The notes under the pieces: generated by a model
The model's input: the letters and a program-made list of their open reading frames with translations, nothing else
Told to the model about the DNA's origin: nothing
Databases searched by the model: none
Position numbers and translations under genes: made by a program
Shown: piece after piece, positions 37,201 to 49,375 of the stretch
How the letters are laid out: each line of letters begins with the position of its first letter
Position numbering within the stretch: the first letter of the stretch is position 1
Source of the DNA: Oryzias latipes
Lineage: Eukaryota > Chordata > Actinopteri > Beloniformes > Adrianichthyidae
NCBI RefSeq assembly: GCF_002234675.1
Contig: NC_019862.2
Coordinates: forward strand, 22,502,160-22,566,159
DNA length: 64,000 nucleotides
Reading direction: 5' to 3'

Positions 37201-37998
37201 TATGCAATTGGAGTGGAAGGGTGAGTACCCCAAAAGAGCTGGTTCAGAAAATGAATAAATGAAAAGAAAGATGAGTTGTGTAAAAATGTTCCACTGTGCC
37301 TAACAAAAGCATCAAATAACATTTTATAAAGTAAAAAAAAATGATTATGCCCCATATTTTTGAAAGATTGCCTGTTTAATTCACAGAGACAAACCATGTA
37401 TTGCTTTTTAAAGCAACCTATCTGTTGTTCTGTGCAAACATGGTTTGTAAATCCTAAAATCTTGTTTGCCTCTGTTGGTTAGCCCAACATTTGGCTGGGA
37501 ATCTATCAGTGGATTGAGGTCATTTCCAGACCTGCACTCCCAGATTGTTTAAGCATCACTGCTCAAGCGCAAGGAGCAGGAGTGATGAAGAAAACAATGA
37601 CCGGATCCTCACCGGCGCCCCGCCATCGTCAGCTGCGATTCTCCCCATTTAACAAACAATGTTGCTTATCCACTTTAAATCGAACACACTCAGCAGGCAA
37701 AGTTAGAACCTTGGAAGCTAATAAGCTGGAAATTGCTACAGACAGGAGAAAACGCTGGGCGAGAAGTGCCATTACTTGTCTCGTTGGTCTGAGATGTTGA
37801 GACTGCTTCAGAGGAAATTACAGAATGCTGCCATGCTGACTACTTTCTCATGTCAAGACTTACAGAGTCAGTGAAGATAAGAACTTTAACTACTCCCTGT
37901 AGTTCTATATAAGCATGAAATTGACGGGGAAACATACTTACGAAGATAAGCAAGTTAACCAAGGTCATCATCAGCTTGACAAAAGTGAAGACACTCAT
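25215..37998 (-). CDS. tspan1: Tetraspanin-1, 238 aa, seven coding exons
   Basis: CDS is complement(join(25215..25265, 26824..26907, 27711..27854, 27939..28037, 34219..34293, 35485..35691, 37942..37998)), 717 nt, every junction in phase 0. Tetraspanins are four-pass membrane organisers. Exon 1 reads MSVFTFVKLMMTLVNLLIF (TM1). Exon 2 gives LSGITIMALGLWVSLD, the short loop, TM2 and GAKKESKCLLLG. Exon 3 is TM3 (FFSIILIIFITQVASAAVVL). Exons 4-6 make the large loop, with CCG at 149-151, the sequon NYT at 154-156, PPSCC at 172-176 and GC at 195-196. The last exon, IAAMVVSSYLYCYLDN, completes TM4. Human TSPAN1 is 241 aa with the same layout and also lies tail to tail with POMGNT1. An acceptor (ttgttgcag) sits just before the ATG, so a non-coding exon lies further upstream. 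The exon 5 donor is ambiguous: AAG|gccagt (GC type) is used here; CTG|gtcaag at 27716 would drop two residues. Confidence 0.94.
25626..26640. mobile_element. Dispersed repeat about 1 kb, tspan1 intron 6
   Basis: It begins near 'atgttcacactacgaaccaa' and 'ggtctacgtaaatgtgcatt', and ends near 'gaacgtgcacctacgaatgc'. Diverged relatives are at about 14960-15120, 40310-40850 and 53040-53640; its interior frame matches the element at 12221-13106. Ends are not sharply defined. Confidence 0.55.
30080..30416. mobile_element. TTAA-flanked MITE, second family
   Basis: The left end TTAACCCTTTGACTGTACAT continues AAGAACTGGACCGAGTTA. The right end inverts to TTAAAGCATTTACTGTATAT, then GAGAACTGGACTGAGTTA. 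TTAA lies at both borders (30080-30083 and 30413-30416). A diverged inverted relative is at about 39712-40295. Confidence 0.7.
30515..30790 (-). mobile_element. tRNA-derived SINE (minus orientation)
   Basis: On the minus strand the head reads GTGGTGCAGCGGTAGGGCGG (box A-like), and later GCAGGTTCGATTCCCGCC carries box B. The body is 'ccttgggcaagacactgaac', and the tail is GCGCTATATAAGTATACGCC. This is a common teleost SINE type. The open frame across it is not a gene. Confidence 0.85.
33235..33497. mobile_element. hAT-like MITE in tspan1 intron 3
   Basis: TAGGGGTGTAACAAT at the left is inverted at the right as TAAGGGGTGTGACAAA. The flanks ACCCTGAC and GCCCTAAT agree at 5 of 8 positions, compatible with an old 8-bp duplication. 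A second, one-ended copy begins at about 52519 (TAGGGGTGAAACAAT). Confidence 0.65.
36054..36250 (+). mobile_element. tRNA-derived SINE in tspan1 intron 1
   Basis: TTGGCCTTGTGGTAGAGTG resembles box A and GGTTGTGAGTTCAAATTC a worn box B. It is followed by a SINE body ending 'gagaacaaatttcacacaca'. Coordinates approximate at the 3' side. Confidence 0.75.
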
Positions 37999-39711
37999 GT
38001 TAATCTGCAACAACAGAGACATAAAAAGACGACGTAAAAAATTTACTTCACACTGCATTTTCTGGCACTTTAGAGGAGTAATTACTGAAGGCACATGTTT
38101 TTTTTTTTAACTAAATAATATATATATTACCTTTAAATATGTTATGTCCAAATTGAAGTAGCTTTAATCCTGACTTATAAGAAAAGAAAGCTGACGTAAA
38201 TATAAACAAAAGGTTTTTGTTTTCCTTAATATTCTAGCTGTTTTTCCCCCAGGTAAATTAAAATCTGCAGGTTTGCCCTTTATAAGTCTCTCTGTACATA
38301 CAGGTACTAAAGAGCACTGATATGACCACTCATTTTCCTCCTCACCCCTGACAGGGATGATGGGTGTGGTCCTAAAGGATGCAAGTGAAGTTTTTACTGT
38401 GCAGAGGCTCATATGACTTAATATATGCTGCTAGTGGATTGACAGGAAAATGCATCATATTGAGGAAAATCTAACACAACCTTCTATTTTTTCCCTTCTT
38501 TTTGGAACAACAAAGGTCGTTATTGTACCCCAACTTTAAGCTCTTTCACCCCTTATTAGTCAAAAGATTTATTTTCAAGCATACTGCAAGCTTGAACCTC
38601 TTAAGACCACAGCTAATATTTGAGCTAACCAATACACACATCACTACAGAGCCTCAGTTAAGCAGAATAACTACTGGTAATGTGGAGGCCTGGTTTTAAG
38701 AGGTTAAAGACTTGAAGAAAAGCTCTGTGACAGTAATTGAGCTCATTATCATTGATCAACTCGAGGGTTTTAAAGTTTTTTTTTATGTTTATGAAAAGTT
38801 CCACACAGATGTGCGTCAGTGTCATTTGCATATTGTGGTAATGCACGACAGGATGGCTGCTGAGGAACAATTTGCAAGTGACCAGAGGCAGACTTGGCAG
38901 AAATGTGAACAATGTATTTGCCTTCATCCATCAATCCATCCATCTTTTAAATCCGATCAATCCCCTTTGGGCTCTTGGGGTTGCTGGAGCCTATCCCTGC
39001 TACTGTTGGGCTACGATAGGGACATAGTGGTCCTTCTCTAAATTGCAGCTCATCTTTCGGGGTCCTACACTTTTTTTTCAGTGTAATCTTTTATTTTTGC
39101 TTTTTGGCTGTAGGCAGTCGTCCATCAATCTCCTCCATGCCATGTCTCCTGTACAGAATGCATTCAGTTTGCCTGATCTACGTACATTTTTAATTGAAAT
39201 CCGATCTTTGCTTTCATTCTATAAGACTGGACTTATTTTGTTCATGTCTGTCTGAGAAAAGTGTTACAGCCTTAAAACATCTAAAATTCTACTTCATCGA
39301 TTGTACCTATTATGGGTTATTTTTAGTAAACGAGGGAACACTGTACTCTCTGGACAGATGCCAGTCTGTTGCTGGGCTACAAATGCAGTCACCTGAAACA
39401 AACAGAATGAGGAAAAATCACAAACTGAACTGAAGAATGGCAGCACTCTAAAACATACATTAGCAAAATTTCTCAATGAGAAAAATAAAGTGGAATTTGC
39501 CCAAGAAGAAACAGCTTAGGTGACTAGGTAATTACAGCAACTTGAACATAACCAGGAGGAAAAATTAGATCAGATAACTGTTATTATTGATGTATCTGAA
39601 AATGTTCCATCACATGCTTTGAAAAAACTACATTAAAAAAATACTTTTCTTGAAGAAACTGTAATTTTAGAAAGTGAAAGTGACCAAGATCTTACACGAG
39701 AAACTATATTC

Positions 39712-40295
39712 TTAATCATAACTGTCTTTTGTCTACTTCTGTGCCATCAATGTGCTTATGATATAAGAAGTGAACAGAGTGACCCCCTCCCCTCTCAAAT
39801 TCCAGGAAGGAAGTACCTGCAGCTGCTCCCAAGAAGCCAGAATCTGAGAACTGAGAAATAAACAGCTATTACTCAGTCATGTTTGTCAGAATAACTATTC
39901 TTGCTCTGATCATTTTTTTTAACATGTTCTTGCTGTAGTGCAGCTTGTTTAAGTTATCAAAGTTATAAAATGGCGAATCAGACGCCTCACTACAAGTTTG
40001 ACGTCCAACGTTTAAAGCGTCACCAGCTTTTAAGTGTTAGGGGTGTGGACTTCCAAGAAGCTCACTCTTAATTGGTGAGAGTGGTTACCATAGAAACAAT
40101 GACAGATTCAGAACAACCATGCTTATTAATGTCATCTGGCGCTAACACAGCGGGGTCCTTTAACACATAGCCAAAAAAAAAAAATGGCTATTGCGTTTTT
40201 TTTTTGTTTCGTCAGAACCGGAAAAAAGCCATTTTCAATGGGTGACATCACGTTCACTCAGTCCAGTTCTCATCAAGAGTCAGTGTACTACTTAA
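39712..40295. repeat. Diverged relative of the second TTAA-type family
   Basis: The right end 'gaactggactgagtgaacgt' (read inverted) matches the terminal region of the MITE at 30080-30416. The left end ('agaagtgaacagagtgaccc') is worn. TTAA occurs at both inferred borders. Confidence 0.45.
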
Positions 40296-42550
40296 GCAAC
40301 GTTCACACTTAGCATGTGTTGCACATTCTTGAACACGCTTTATCATATGGTGTTCTCGCTTGACTGTCGTAACTCAATCATGTCGCATGTTCACCACCTA
40401 CAGTTGGGCGTAGCTTGGAGGAAAATTGTTAAAGTGGTGCAAATCTTGTAAATCTTGCTCCAGGCTTTTTCTTTCTCTGTCCTATTCTGATATACGAAAG
40501 GCTTTGTGTCATATCATTCTGTCTGGACACAAACCGCAAGTATTCATTTCTTCATCACTTTTCAAATGGTTGACACTACTGTGAATGAAAAAGGACACTC
40601 CCTATATGTCACAAACAAATTCAAATCCCAAATTGGTCAAAGTCTAACTTCCAACACACATTCAGTGAAAATGGACTTAAAAACGTGTGTAACAGTGCGT
40701 GAACGTGAGAGTATTGACCATGTAAGCCCAAACGTCCATATGCACACGCTTACATAGACTTTTCATTGGAAGTGGTTGCTTGAACAGGTGTTAGCTGAGG
40801 CTGGTGTGAACTTATCTTTAGCGCTACAGCACTAAGCAGTAATTGTGCGACATACTTATGGAGTACTATACAAAATCCCGCAGTGTGCTTTTTTCCAGAA
40901 AGGTTTTTCATTTTAATCCTTTGTCTACAGTTGTTTTTATGACCATTTGAAATGAGCTTGTGTGCAGGAAATTCCCACCATTCTGAATTTTCCCTTAATT
41001 TTTTTTTTTTTTTTTGCTTTGCATGTTCATTCTGTTCTTTGTTTCTTTGTTCCTCTTTCTCCTCAAAGCGCTCAACTTGACCACTAGAGGGAAGTAGTGA
41101 GCTGCAGTGATTTCTTCTATCTTCCTTGTTGTCCTGCATCTTCAGGTATTTCATTTTCTTTGTTACCAAAAGTTAACATCTGAGGCTTATTTATTTGATT
41201 ATTCATTTACTCACTTGTTAATTTATAATCTTTTAACATCTGTGATTAATTCAAGTAATTTAGCAATCTCATGGGCAGTTTGTGGCTAATTACCATGTAA
41301 TATTGATCTGAATTTTTTGTTAAATTATGCATTTCATAACAGATGCTTATGTTGCATGTGTTACATGCATGTGTGAGTGCAACCACTTTCCCTTTTTTTT
41401 CTTTTTGTGTCAATGTACCAAACTGTTGAGCTGCAGAGACGATAGAAGCTGCAGCCCTCTCCACCTGAAACACGGCATGTCTGAAAGTTGAAGCAGTATC
41501 GACTGAGGTCTATCTCAGTAATATCACTTTAATGACCTTATTGTGAGTTATGACAATCTCACCCACACTGTCATTAACCCACCGGCTCTTAATCTCAGTA
41601 AGAGAAGCACCTGTCAGGCTTCGTTAGCCATTAAACCCTTAATAATGTTTGACTGCATGCATGCACGCACACACTCTGCAGCGGCGCCGCATGGAAATGG
41701 AAATGATTAGACCGGTGCTTTTTCATCCCCTCTGATAAAAGCAATGACAGGCCACAGAAAGAGAGCGGGGCGAGATGGGGAAGGTTACAGGAAAAAAAAC
41801 TTGGGAGTCCTAATGAGGTTGGTTAGATTGAGTATTATCGGCGGCCCTCCAGGGCAGCTGCCACAGTTATACATCTGCCACTGCTGGGCGGTGTGCCACG
41901 AGATGCATACCTCTCAAGCCCCATGTGAGCACTGATTCATCCTTTAACTTGATTTTAAGGTTGATATAATATCAGGCAGTATGTGCTCAGCAAGTTTAAT
42001 GGTTGTAACGCTCATTAAAAGCTTTGAAGGTCTTTGATGGAGCTCCTGCGATTCACTTTGCAGATGAGAAATCATCTCGGATTTCCTCCAGCTGCAATAA
42101 CTCTCCTTTGACAAGTAGCTCTTTCTGTGAAACGGGCATTATTTGTTTGGAAGCACACTTTATACCAAAATTCAGAGACGTTCAAGAGGTTTAGATGTGC
42201 CCTTTTAAGGAGCTTTACATGAAATATCCAAATGTGTTTGTCAGAGCTGATCAATATATGACTCTTCATTGGTAATGGGGGACCCTACTGAAGGAACATT
42301 AATGTTCTTTCGTCTTTCTCCACAGACTTAACAAAACCTCATTAATAAATATGCATGAAAAGACAATTGGGACACAGCCGGAAGCCTTTGTCCGTCGTAT
42401 GCACAGAATCACTTCCCGTTTCATGTTGTTACCGTGGCAACAGCTTTAATATTTTTGCTGCTTGCCGTGATAATACATTGTTTTTTGCAAAGCGTTACAA
42501 AAGTCTGCATACAAAAGCTATGTGCCAATTTCCCTCACTACTTCCTAACC

Positions 42551-43007
42551 CAGGCATGTCCAAAGTCCAGCCCGTTAAAATTTCCACCAGCCTGCAGACT
42601 CTTTAATAAAATCAAAAACGTGCTGCCTTTAGCATTTTTAAAAACTGTACACTTTCTTTTTTTTGTTGCGTGTGTACTGTGTGTACAATTTCTTGATTGT
42701 GGTTAGCTTAAATATGTTTTCATAATTACCATCAAGAGGCACTGCCAGACAAGACATGCTATCCACAACAAGCTAACTGGGAATGCAAAGTGTAGAAATC
42801 CACAAATTCACAGTGATTTAGATAAAAGCATGTTTAGATATCTGTTCTATAAATGAAATGAAATGTATGCCATTGCATTTATAATGCTCATCAAATGGTT
42901 CATTTAAATTTAACGTTAATAAAATAGTTAAAATGATATCAGGCTGAATAGTCGGCCCTTACACCTCACCAAATCTGGCCCCCTTTGCAAAAGTTTGGAC
43001 ACCCCTG
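42551..43007. mobile_element. hAT MITE with 8-bp target duplication
   Basis: It begins CAGGCATGTCCAAAGT and ends AGTTTGGACACCCCTG, which inverts to CAGGGGTGTCCAAACT. The flanks TCCTAACC (42543-42550) and CCCTAACC (43008-43015) match at 7 of 8. Length 457 bp, no transposase. Confidence 0.82.
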
Positions 43008-44535
43008 CCCTAACCCCTAAAAGACACTATATGGTGCAGGGCTATCAAGTGCCCTGGATTTCACTGCATTTCGGAATTGTCGATTCTGACAGCCCTACGA
43101 AATGGTGAAGGCACTATATGGTGCAATAGGAATTCGATCATAGCCATAGTCCTTTTAAGACAAAACTATTTCATCCACACTCCATTTAATCTCATATAAT
43201 GGATGTATTTGGTTTTTAAAAAAGGTACGGTTTCCTTTTGTAAGCATCATTTGTAAAAAAACAACAACATAGTACTCTGATAAGTCAACATTCAAAAGCA
43301 AAACATCGACATCTTACTGCTTTCGTGGGAATTAATATGTTAAACAGCAACCAGGTGCTTCTAATCAAATGTCTTTGATTAAGTGATCATCACCATGTGT
43401 GCAGACCTCTGCAACCAAGTTCCTTTTTGCTCCATTAGGATTTGAGTGTAAGCTAACATGATGTCAAGAGCCTAAACAGCTGCTCATTGATTTTAGAGGG
43501 ATTCTAAAGGTGTTTTAAGATGACAAAAAAATTCTCCTTCTGAGAGAAAAAGCAGTCTTCTGAGATCAAATTTGAAACGTGCAAAGCTCAAGAAAATGGA
43601 AAAAATCCCCAAAGATTTAGCACAAGTTCTGAAAACCGCAGTTAGCATTGTGAATTGTAGCGCAACACTGGGCTGACGAGCCAACGCTAAGATAAATGAT
43701 GCACCCCATGAATAAGAATGATCTAAACAACACAGAGAACATCTGTAACGGGTTGTTTTTTTCAGGGTATGAACGTCATAACTGTGAAATGTTGTGGTAG
43801 ATTGGTTGAGACAGTGGGCCAGGCAAAAACTCTCTACGCTAAAGAGTTTGCAGCTAAATCTGTAAGAGGAAAAGTGACAGGAAAAATGTCCCCAAAACAG
43901 CAGCAAAACCACACCAGAATGACTTAAAAAAAAAAGAAACAAATGAAAGAGTTGATGTGTTCAACAAATAAATTCTGGTCCACCGGACAATGTAGATCTC
44001 GGTTCACTGGCAAGTTTAAACAGGTGCCGTTTACTACAGCGTGAATTCAGGCAGACTATCTACTGCACCACAATGATAGTGAGTGGACTGTCAGGAAGAT
44101 CCATCCAATGAGCTTTTTCTTTTTTTCATTCTTTCTTTCTTTTTCTTCATTGTAAAAAGCAATTTTGTCCCAAAACAAGCAATTGTGCAAGATGTCTCTG
44201 TGGCTAGCATGAAAGCAAACTACATCAAAAAAATGAGGAACATAGCCCCAAATACAAAAGAGGTTTATACAAATATACACTCTGTTTGTCTGAAGATCCA
44301 CAAACCCCTGTTGTAACAGTAAAATGTATCCAACACAAGATATCTTCAGCTGTGATCTGCTTGCTCAGCTGTTGAACAGGAAAAAATTAAAAAAGGGATA
44401 CGAAAAGAATGAGGAAAATTTTTCAGCATAACTCCCAATTAGAACAAGTCCACCAGACTGTCTTAGTGATATATCAACAGCATGTTCTACCATCTTGCAA
44501 CCCACTCTCCCTCCAGTTATTTGCAGACACACTTA

Positions 44536-45574
44536 GGCTACGTACACACTGCAGGGCTTAATGCTCAATTTGGATTTTTTGAAAAAATCCGAATTTTTTG
44601 CAAGACCGTTCACATTTCCAAGTAAATCCGAACTTTTGTGGTCTCCAGTGTGACCGTGAGACGACCTAAAACTGACCCGCATGCGCAAGAAGAGTACTCA
44701 ACGGTGAACGACGTCACTCGTTTGCGGAGCCAACGGGAACAGTGGATGTCAACAACAGTGTTGTCAACAGTGGAGCTCTTTTTACAAATCTTCTCTACCC
44801 ACTGTAGTAGAATGAGGATGTGTTTGGGCCGCGCGCGCCGTACAGACAGGAGAAGAGCGCGTGCAGCGGTGGAGAATGGGGGGGGGGCGGGGCAGTGTGG
44901 GCGCGCATTCATGTTGTGTGTTACGGAGGAAGGAGAACGGTAATAGAAGAAGGTTTGCCCCAGAATAAATGCTATTGATTCTTTATTAACCCGCTCTGGA
45001 GAATCCTGGAGAATCTAAGGGTCAGAACAGGGAGGAGGAGGAGGATCCGCCTTGGGTCCCCTGCGCTTCTGATCACGGTCGGAAAGGGGAGAAAGAAAAA
45101 AAAGTCATCGCGGGAAAGGTTCAACACCACGCTCGGCCATTTAGCTGGAAAATTTTTCAAAAACCACCCGGTTGCGATAAGAGCCCTGGAGTTTGGCCTG
45201 AATAGAGCTGTCACCCCAAATATTAATCCAATCGGTGACCTCGCTTCTCTTCCACTGACTGGTCTCAGCAGCATCGTCTGCCATGGTTGTTGTTTACGTT
45301 CTCGTTCCCGCCTACTTCAACACAAAATGATGACGTTTGTTGCGTATCAATGGCGTATGGTTCGGAATCAAGCCACCTGGCCGGTCAGACGGCGGTCGCA
45401 ATTGAAAAGATCGGATACGTTTCGGAATCAGGACGGCATACCCAAGTGGCCTGGGTCGCAATTGAAAAGATCGGATCTGTGTCATTCAGACTGTCATGAA
45501 AAGATCGGAATTGGGTTGCATGGGGGCAAAAAAATTGGAATTGGGTCGTTTCAGCCTGCAGTGTGAATGTAGCC
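44536..45574 (-). mobile_element. TIR DNA transposon of Harbinger-like type, about 1.04 kb
   Basis: GGCTACGTACACACTGCAGG at the left and CCTGCAGTGTGAATGTAGCC at the right are near-perfect inverted repeats (18 of 20). The flanking triplets TTA and TTG fit a worn TWA-type duplication. The right half has repeated 'caattgaaaagatcggat' words. A SANT/Myb-like frame is encoded on the minus strand; no DDE transposase is present. Superfamily inferred from the TSD size and the SANT-like protein. Confidence 0.75.
45141..45284 (-). CDS. Short SANT/Myb-like protein (47 aa) inside the TIR element
   Basis: The frame starts with ATG (MADDAAETSQWKRSEVTDW), continues INIWGDSSIQAKLQGSYRNR and VVFEKFSS, then stops. 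The W...W/I...IW-D-SIQ-L-RN..V-E pattern is the first two helices of the Myb/SANT-like DNA-binding domain encoded by PIF/Harbinger second ORFs. The full domain is longer, so this is a truncated remnant. Whether it is expressed is unknown. Confidence 0.5.
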   Translation of the reverse strand: MADDAAETSQWKRSEVTDWINIWGDSSIQAKLQGSYRNRVVFEKFSS

Positions 45575-45839
45575 TTGCACACCTATGGCATCTTGATTAG
45601 CTGGTGTCATTGGAACTAACCACCCTACCAGGAGCAGCGAAGAGCGTTGGCTCCATTGTTGGCACTGTTTGGATTACTGTAGCTCTTCAACCATTTTGGC
45701 ATTTAGTGTAATTCTAATGAGATCTGAAAGCTAAGAAAAGCAACTTTATGCAGATATACAACACTGTTCAGTGTTGCATATTAACATGAATTGCATAAAT
45801 TATACCGTTTTTAGCTAGCTTAAAAAAAAACCTATGTTG

Positions 45840-46180
45840 TCTTCTATGACATAGTTTCTGCAGAGCGGCAGCAGTTCTTTAGAAATATTTTGCTGAGTTG
45901 TGGATTGGACTTTTTGTGCAGGGTAAGCCATTCCTTATTCGCCATCTGTTCACGCTCTCTCCTGCTAGCTTACAGCCTTTCACAATCCCAACCTAGCACT
46001 AACGGTTCAACAAAAAATAGCGAGCAATATTGTAACCTGTGCAGTTTTGAGCCAGATGCCAGCTCAGATGAGAAATAGAAGATAAACATGAATCTATTTG
46101 TCACCAAGTGCATGCATCGGAATGAAGCAGAACAAGAAAGACGGTGGCCAGCCGAGTATAGCATCTACATCACAGCTACA
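45840..46180 (+). repeat. Dispersed repeat, copy related to 8860-9490
   Basis: It shares 'gacatagtttctgcagagcg', 'gcagttctttagaaatattt' and 'gcgagcaatattgtaacctg' in diverged form with the pomgnt1 intron 1 copy. The small frame ends SFEPDASSDEK-stop. No longer open frame follows. Confidence 0.6.
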
Positions 46181-46199
46181 AGCTTTTTCTAATAACATT

Positions 46200-49100
46200 T
46201 CTTTTGTCTGCTCCTAATTCACAAAGATTTGAATACGATTATAACCTTAATTTTCTTTATACATGTCCTCCATTATCAGAAAAAGGCCACAAGAACAAGT
46301 TAAAAATGCAAAAAGCAAAATTTTCTTTGGAGTGGGTCTTTAATGTGAAGAACTCCAAAGTGCTGTCATGGAAATTCAAAGAAACTCTGCAGACTTCAAT
46401 CACCAAATGGTTCCCTGTGTTAAAAACAAATAGGGCAATATTCCTCTACTATAATATGAAGAATGTCACACTAAAAAGCTTAGAAAGAAAACTGCTTTCT
46501 CTTATTGATTTTTTTGAAAATGTCTGCGTTGTCTTTTTTTTGTTGTGTTTATTGGGTAAAAACACTGTAATGTGTTGATCCTTTACGGTTAAATTTAAGG
46601 CCTGGTAAGAACTAGAAGGTGGTATTGAAAGCTTTTGTCTTTTCTTTTTCACATCAGTGTAATTTAGTTGAGAGCAGGCTGATCTAACAGCTCCTCTGCA
46701 GTGGAAGAAAAGGAAAATTGAAGCGTTTCTTGGGATGTATTACAACATGGACAGCAGAAGCTAAGTGTCATGCAAGCACAATAAAACATTTGAAGGTTGT
46801 TTGATGGTGTAAATACTTAATAAATCACCCAAATACCCCTGAACTGTGTAGAAAGCCTCTTACACCCCTGATATAGACTTTGTGCTGAAAGGGAAAACCA
46901 CGGCTGTTTTTCTTAGTTAGTTCCTGAAAAGCTGACATTGTGGAGATGGAGGGTGTTCCCTGGATGGCAATAATTCACTGTGTGTGTGTTCGATTGTGTG
47001 TGTTGTGTCGTGCGGTCCTCGTCAGACGTTTTCTGGCTTGGTCTTAGGGAGTTCATGACCCAGCGAACCATAAACCAGCAGCACGAGACCTCATGGCTTC
47101 GTGTTGAGGAACGTAGCCTGTAGTAAATGCACATTGCAAAAAACAGTTGACGCCGATGATGAGGGTGATGATGTATACTTGCACCCATCATGACCTCTCT
47201 TCCAACCCCTGAAGGCAGCACGTGTTTGCGATGGCCCCGCCAAAGATAAAGTTCAGTCGTGGCTTTTGTTCGCAGAACAATGGCCTCAGCTTTTATTATG
47301 AACCTAATTATTTATGCACAGGAAATAATGTGATCTAAAGGAGCATAGCAGTCACTCCATTATTACACAAACCCATTATGCCAACGTTACAAATAGATCA
47401 CTTCTCTCATGTTAGGGATGGAAATCTACAGATTTCTAATACAGTGGCATATCTGTGACCTCCTTTGTGTCCTGTGCTGTTTAATTTATTGCACAAACAC
47501 ACTACATATTAATTCACAGCAATCCATTAGGCCGCGGAAGGTTTATAAATCAGAATTAAAGGGCCATGCTAACTGACTCCCTCACAAAAGATAAGGAATG
47601 AGGAAGATGGTAGAGATAGGGATGAGGAAGAAGGGGTTAATGGAGGAGGAAATGAAGGGCCAGGAAAAATAAAAAAAAGAGGCAACGCAGCGCTTTGCGC
47701 CAGCGTATCGCTGCCTTTGACCCAAACGCCTCTTTTGTTCGATGACTGATGGTATGCGCCAATGACACACATTGCTTATGAGCCCCTGTGGCTCGGGCTT
47801 GATCTCCTCACCTATAGGGCGGGCGTGCCGCGGCGGCATAAAGCTGCCAATTCTCCCAGGACTCCTTTTTAGTGTTGCTGTTAATTAGCTAAAAGGGGGC
47901 ATTTGATTGCAGCTTCTCTGCTTCTTCACCTCCCATTTTCTCACTCTTTCTTTGTTTTTATTCCTCTTTTTATCCCTCCCTTGTTATCCTCATCGCCTCT
48001 TGTCTCTTCTGATTTAATCTATTAGGTCCGATAATGAGCTCAACTTGGGTACAGTAAATAACTTTGACAAACTTTAAAAAGGGGTTCATTGTTTTTTCTT
48101 CAATATTGACGGTGCAACGTCCAACAACCCCTAACAACAGTCAGGATTCAGGGATTAAAAATACCAGAGAATTACCATATTTGTCCAATTTTGAACCAAA
48201 CATCTGCACAGGTCTAACGATGCAAATGTCCGCAGTGTTAGGCCTTAATCTGTTGTTGCACCTGGTTAACCAGAAAAATGGCACAAACAAAAGGTCTGTT
48301 TTTTGTAAGCAATGGTAAGGACTAATATCCACCCATAAACCCTCCAAATTCACTCAATACCTTTTAGGGTAACAGGGTTGCTGAATTCCACCCATCGGGG
48401 TAAACCCTGGGCAGGTCGCCAAAGCAGCAGGTCTCACATACCACATTGTTGAGAAGAACTGTTGGCCTACCGGCACTGTTCCATGGAATTAAGAACAACA
48501 TTTTTGCTCACTAAAACTAGGACAGAGAACGCCTATAGAGAGCTTAGGTGTCTGCTGCAAATTTGAAACAACATGACATTGGAAGAGCTACTCAACAAAA
48601 CATTCAAAAACTTTCAGTCTGAGTTCTAGTGGTTTTAATATGTGGCCACAAAAAGCAACTTAACAGCAAAGGGAAAGCCATATACCTTTCTGAAGTTATC
48701 ATTACTAATTAAATGGTGAGCTGTGCTAAGGCCCTTACAGAGGAGGATTTTTAACAGTGAGGTCAGAAAAGTCAAGCTCAAGTGGAACCAAGTCTTCTGT
48801 GGAGCTGCTTTCATGAAAGCTTCAAAGGACCAAGCTGCTCTGACTCCAAAATCTTCATTGTTTTAGTGCTAAAACTATTATCCAGGGTGTGTGAACTGAG
48901 CTTCAAGACTACATCAGGCAGTGCACCCCATGATGCCCAAGCCACAGGAAACCAGATGAGGAATATAAAAGAAGACAGAGGATGAAAGATGAAGCTATAG
49001 ACCTTCTGGATCGGGTAGATGTTATAAAACCAGTGGGACAGGCAAAAGAGCAAGGGGGGAAAAAAAATGAATGTGGATTTTTCTGTAAAGGGAAAAATAT

Positions 49101-49370
49101 CATGAGGGGCTTCAAAAAGTCTTCTAAGTGTCGGTTTCCTCACTTCTAGACTGAGAAAAAAGATCATTCCAGTGGAGTGAAAGTCCACTAACGCCTTCAT
49201 TGTAGGACTCTTTAGTGATTCGGATGGTAAACTTGGGAAACTATCCTTCCTACACTACCGTTTGTTTAGTGTTGAAGCTGCTCAACACAGCAGAGGAGAA
49301 AAATACAAATCAATGGTCGTAAAACAGTCTTTAACTCTGTCACAGAATCAAGCCTAGTAACACTCTCTTT
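46200..49370. other. Non-coding stretch
   Basis: No exon recognised. Blocks at 47270-47560 and 47690-47910 are rich in TAATTA, TTTATGCA and TTAATTAGC-type homeodomain words and look less repeat-like than their surroundings. They are candidate conserved non-coding elements, untested. Confidence 0.5.
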
Positions 49371-49375
49371 GAACT

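Larger units (their letters stand above)
38005..44530. other. Non-coding stretch upstream of tspan1
   Basis: No coding exon found. It contains a common (ATCC)n-headed teleost repeat at about 38925-39020 ('ttgctggagcctatccctgc', related to 61226-61310), the second-family TTAA repeat (39712-40295), a dispersed repeat (40310-40850), a CTCF-like CCACTAGAGGGAAGT at 41081-41095, a GC-richer block at 41560-41950, and a hAT MITE at 42551-43007. The non-coding first exon of tspan1 may lie here. Confidence 0.6.

Noticed and set aside
40750..41169. 139-codon Lys/Glu-rich minus-strand frame
   Set aside because: It is built on a poly-T tract and overlaps a dispersed repeat end.
43493..43942. 149-codon minus-strand frame
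   Set aside because: No domain, signal or splice context that I recognise; Phe/Leu/Ser-rich composition as expected from AT-rich DNA.
44972..45274. 100-codon minus-strand frame in the TIR element
   Set aside because: It is a shifted shadow of the SANT/Myb-like frame at 45141-45284 and continues through non-coding sequence.
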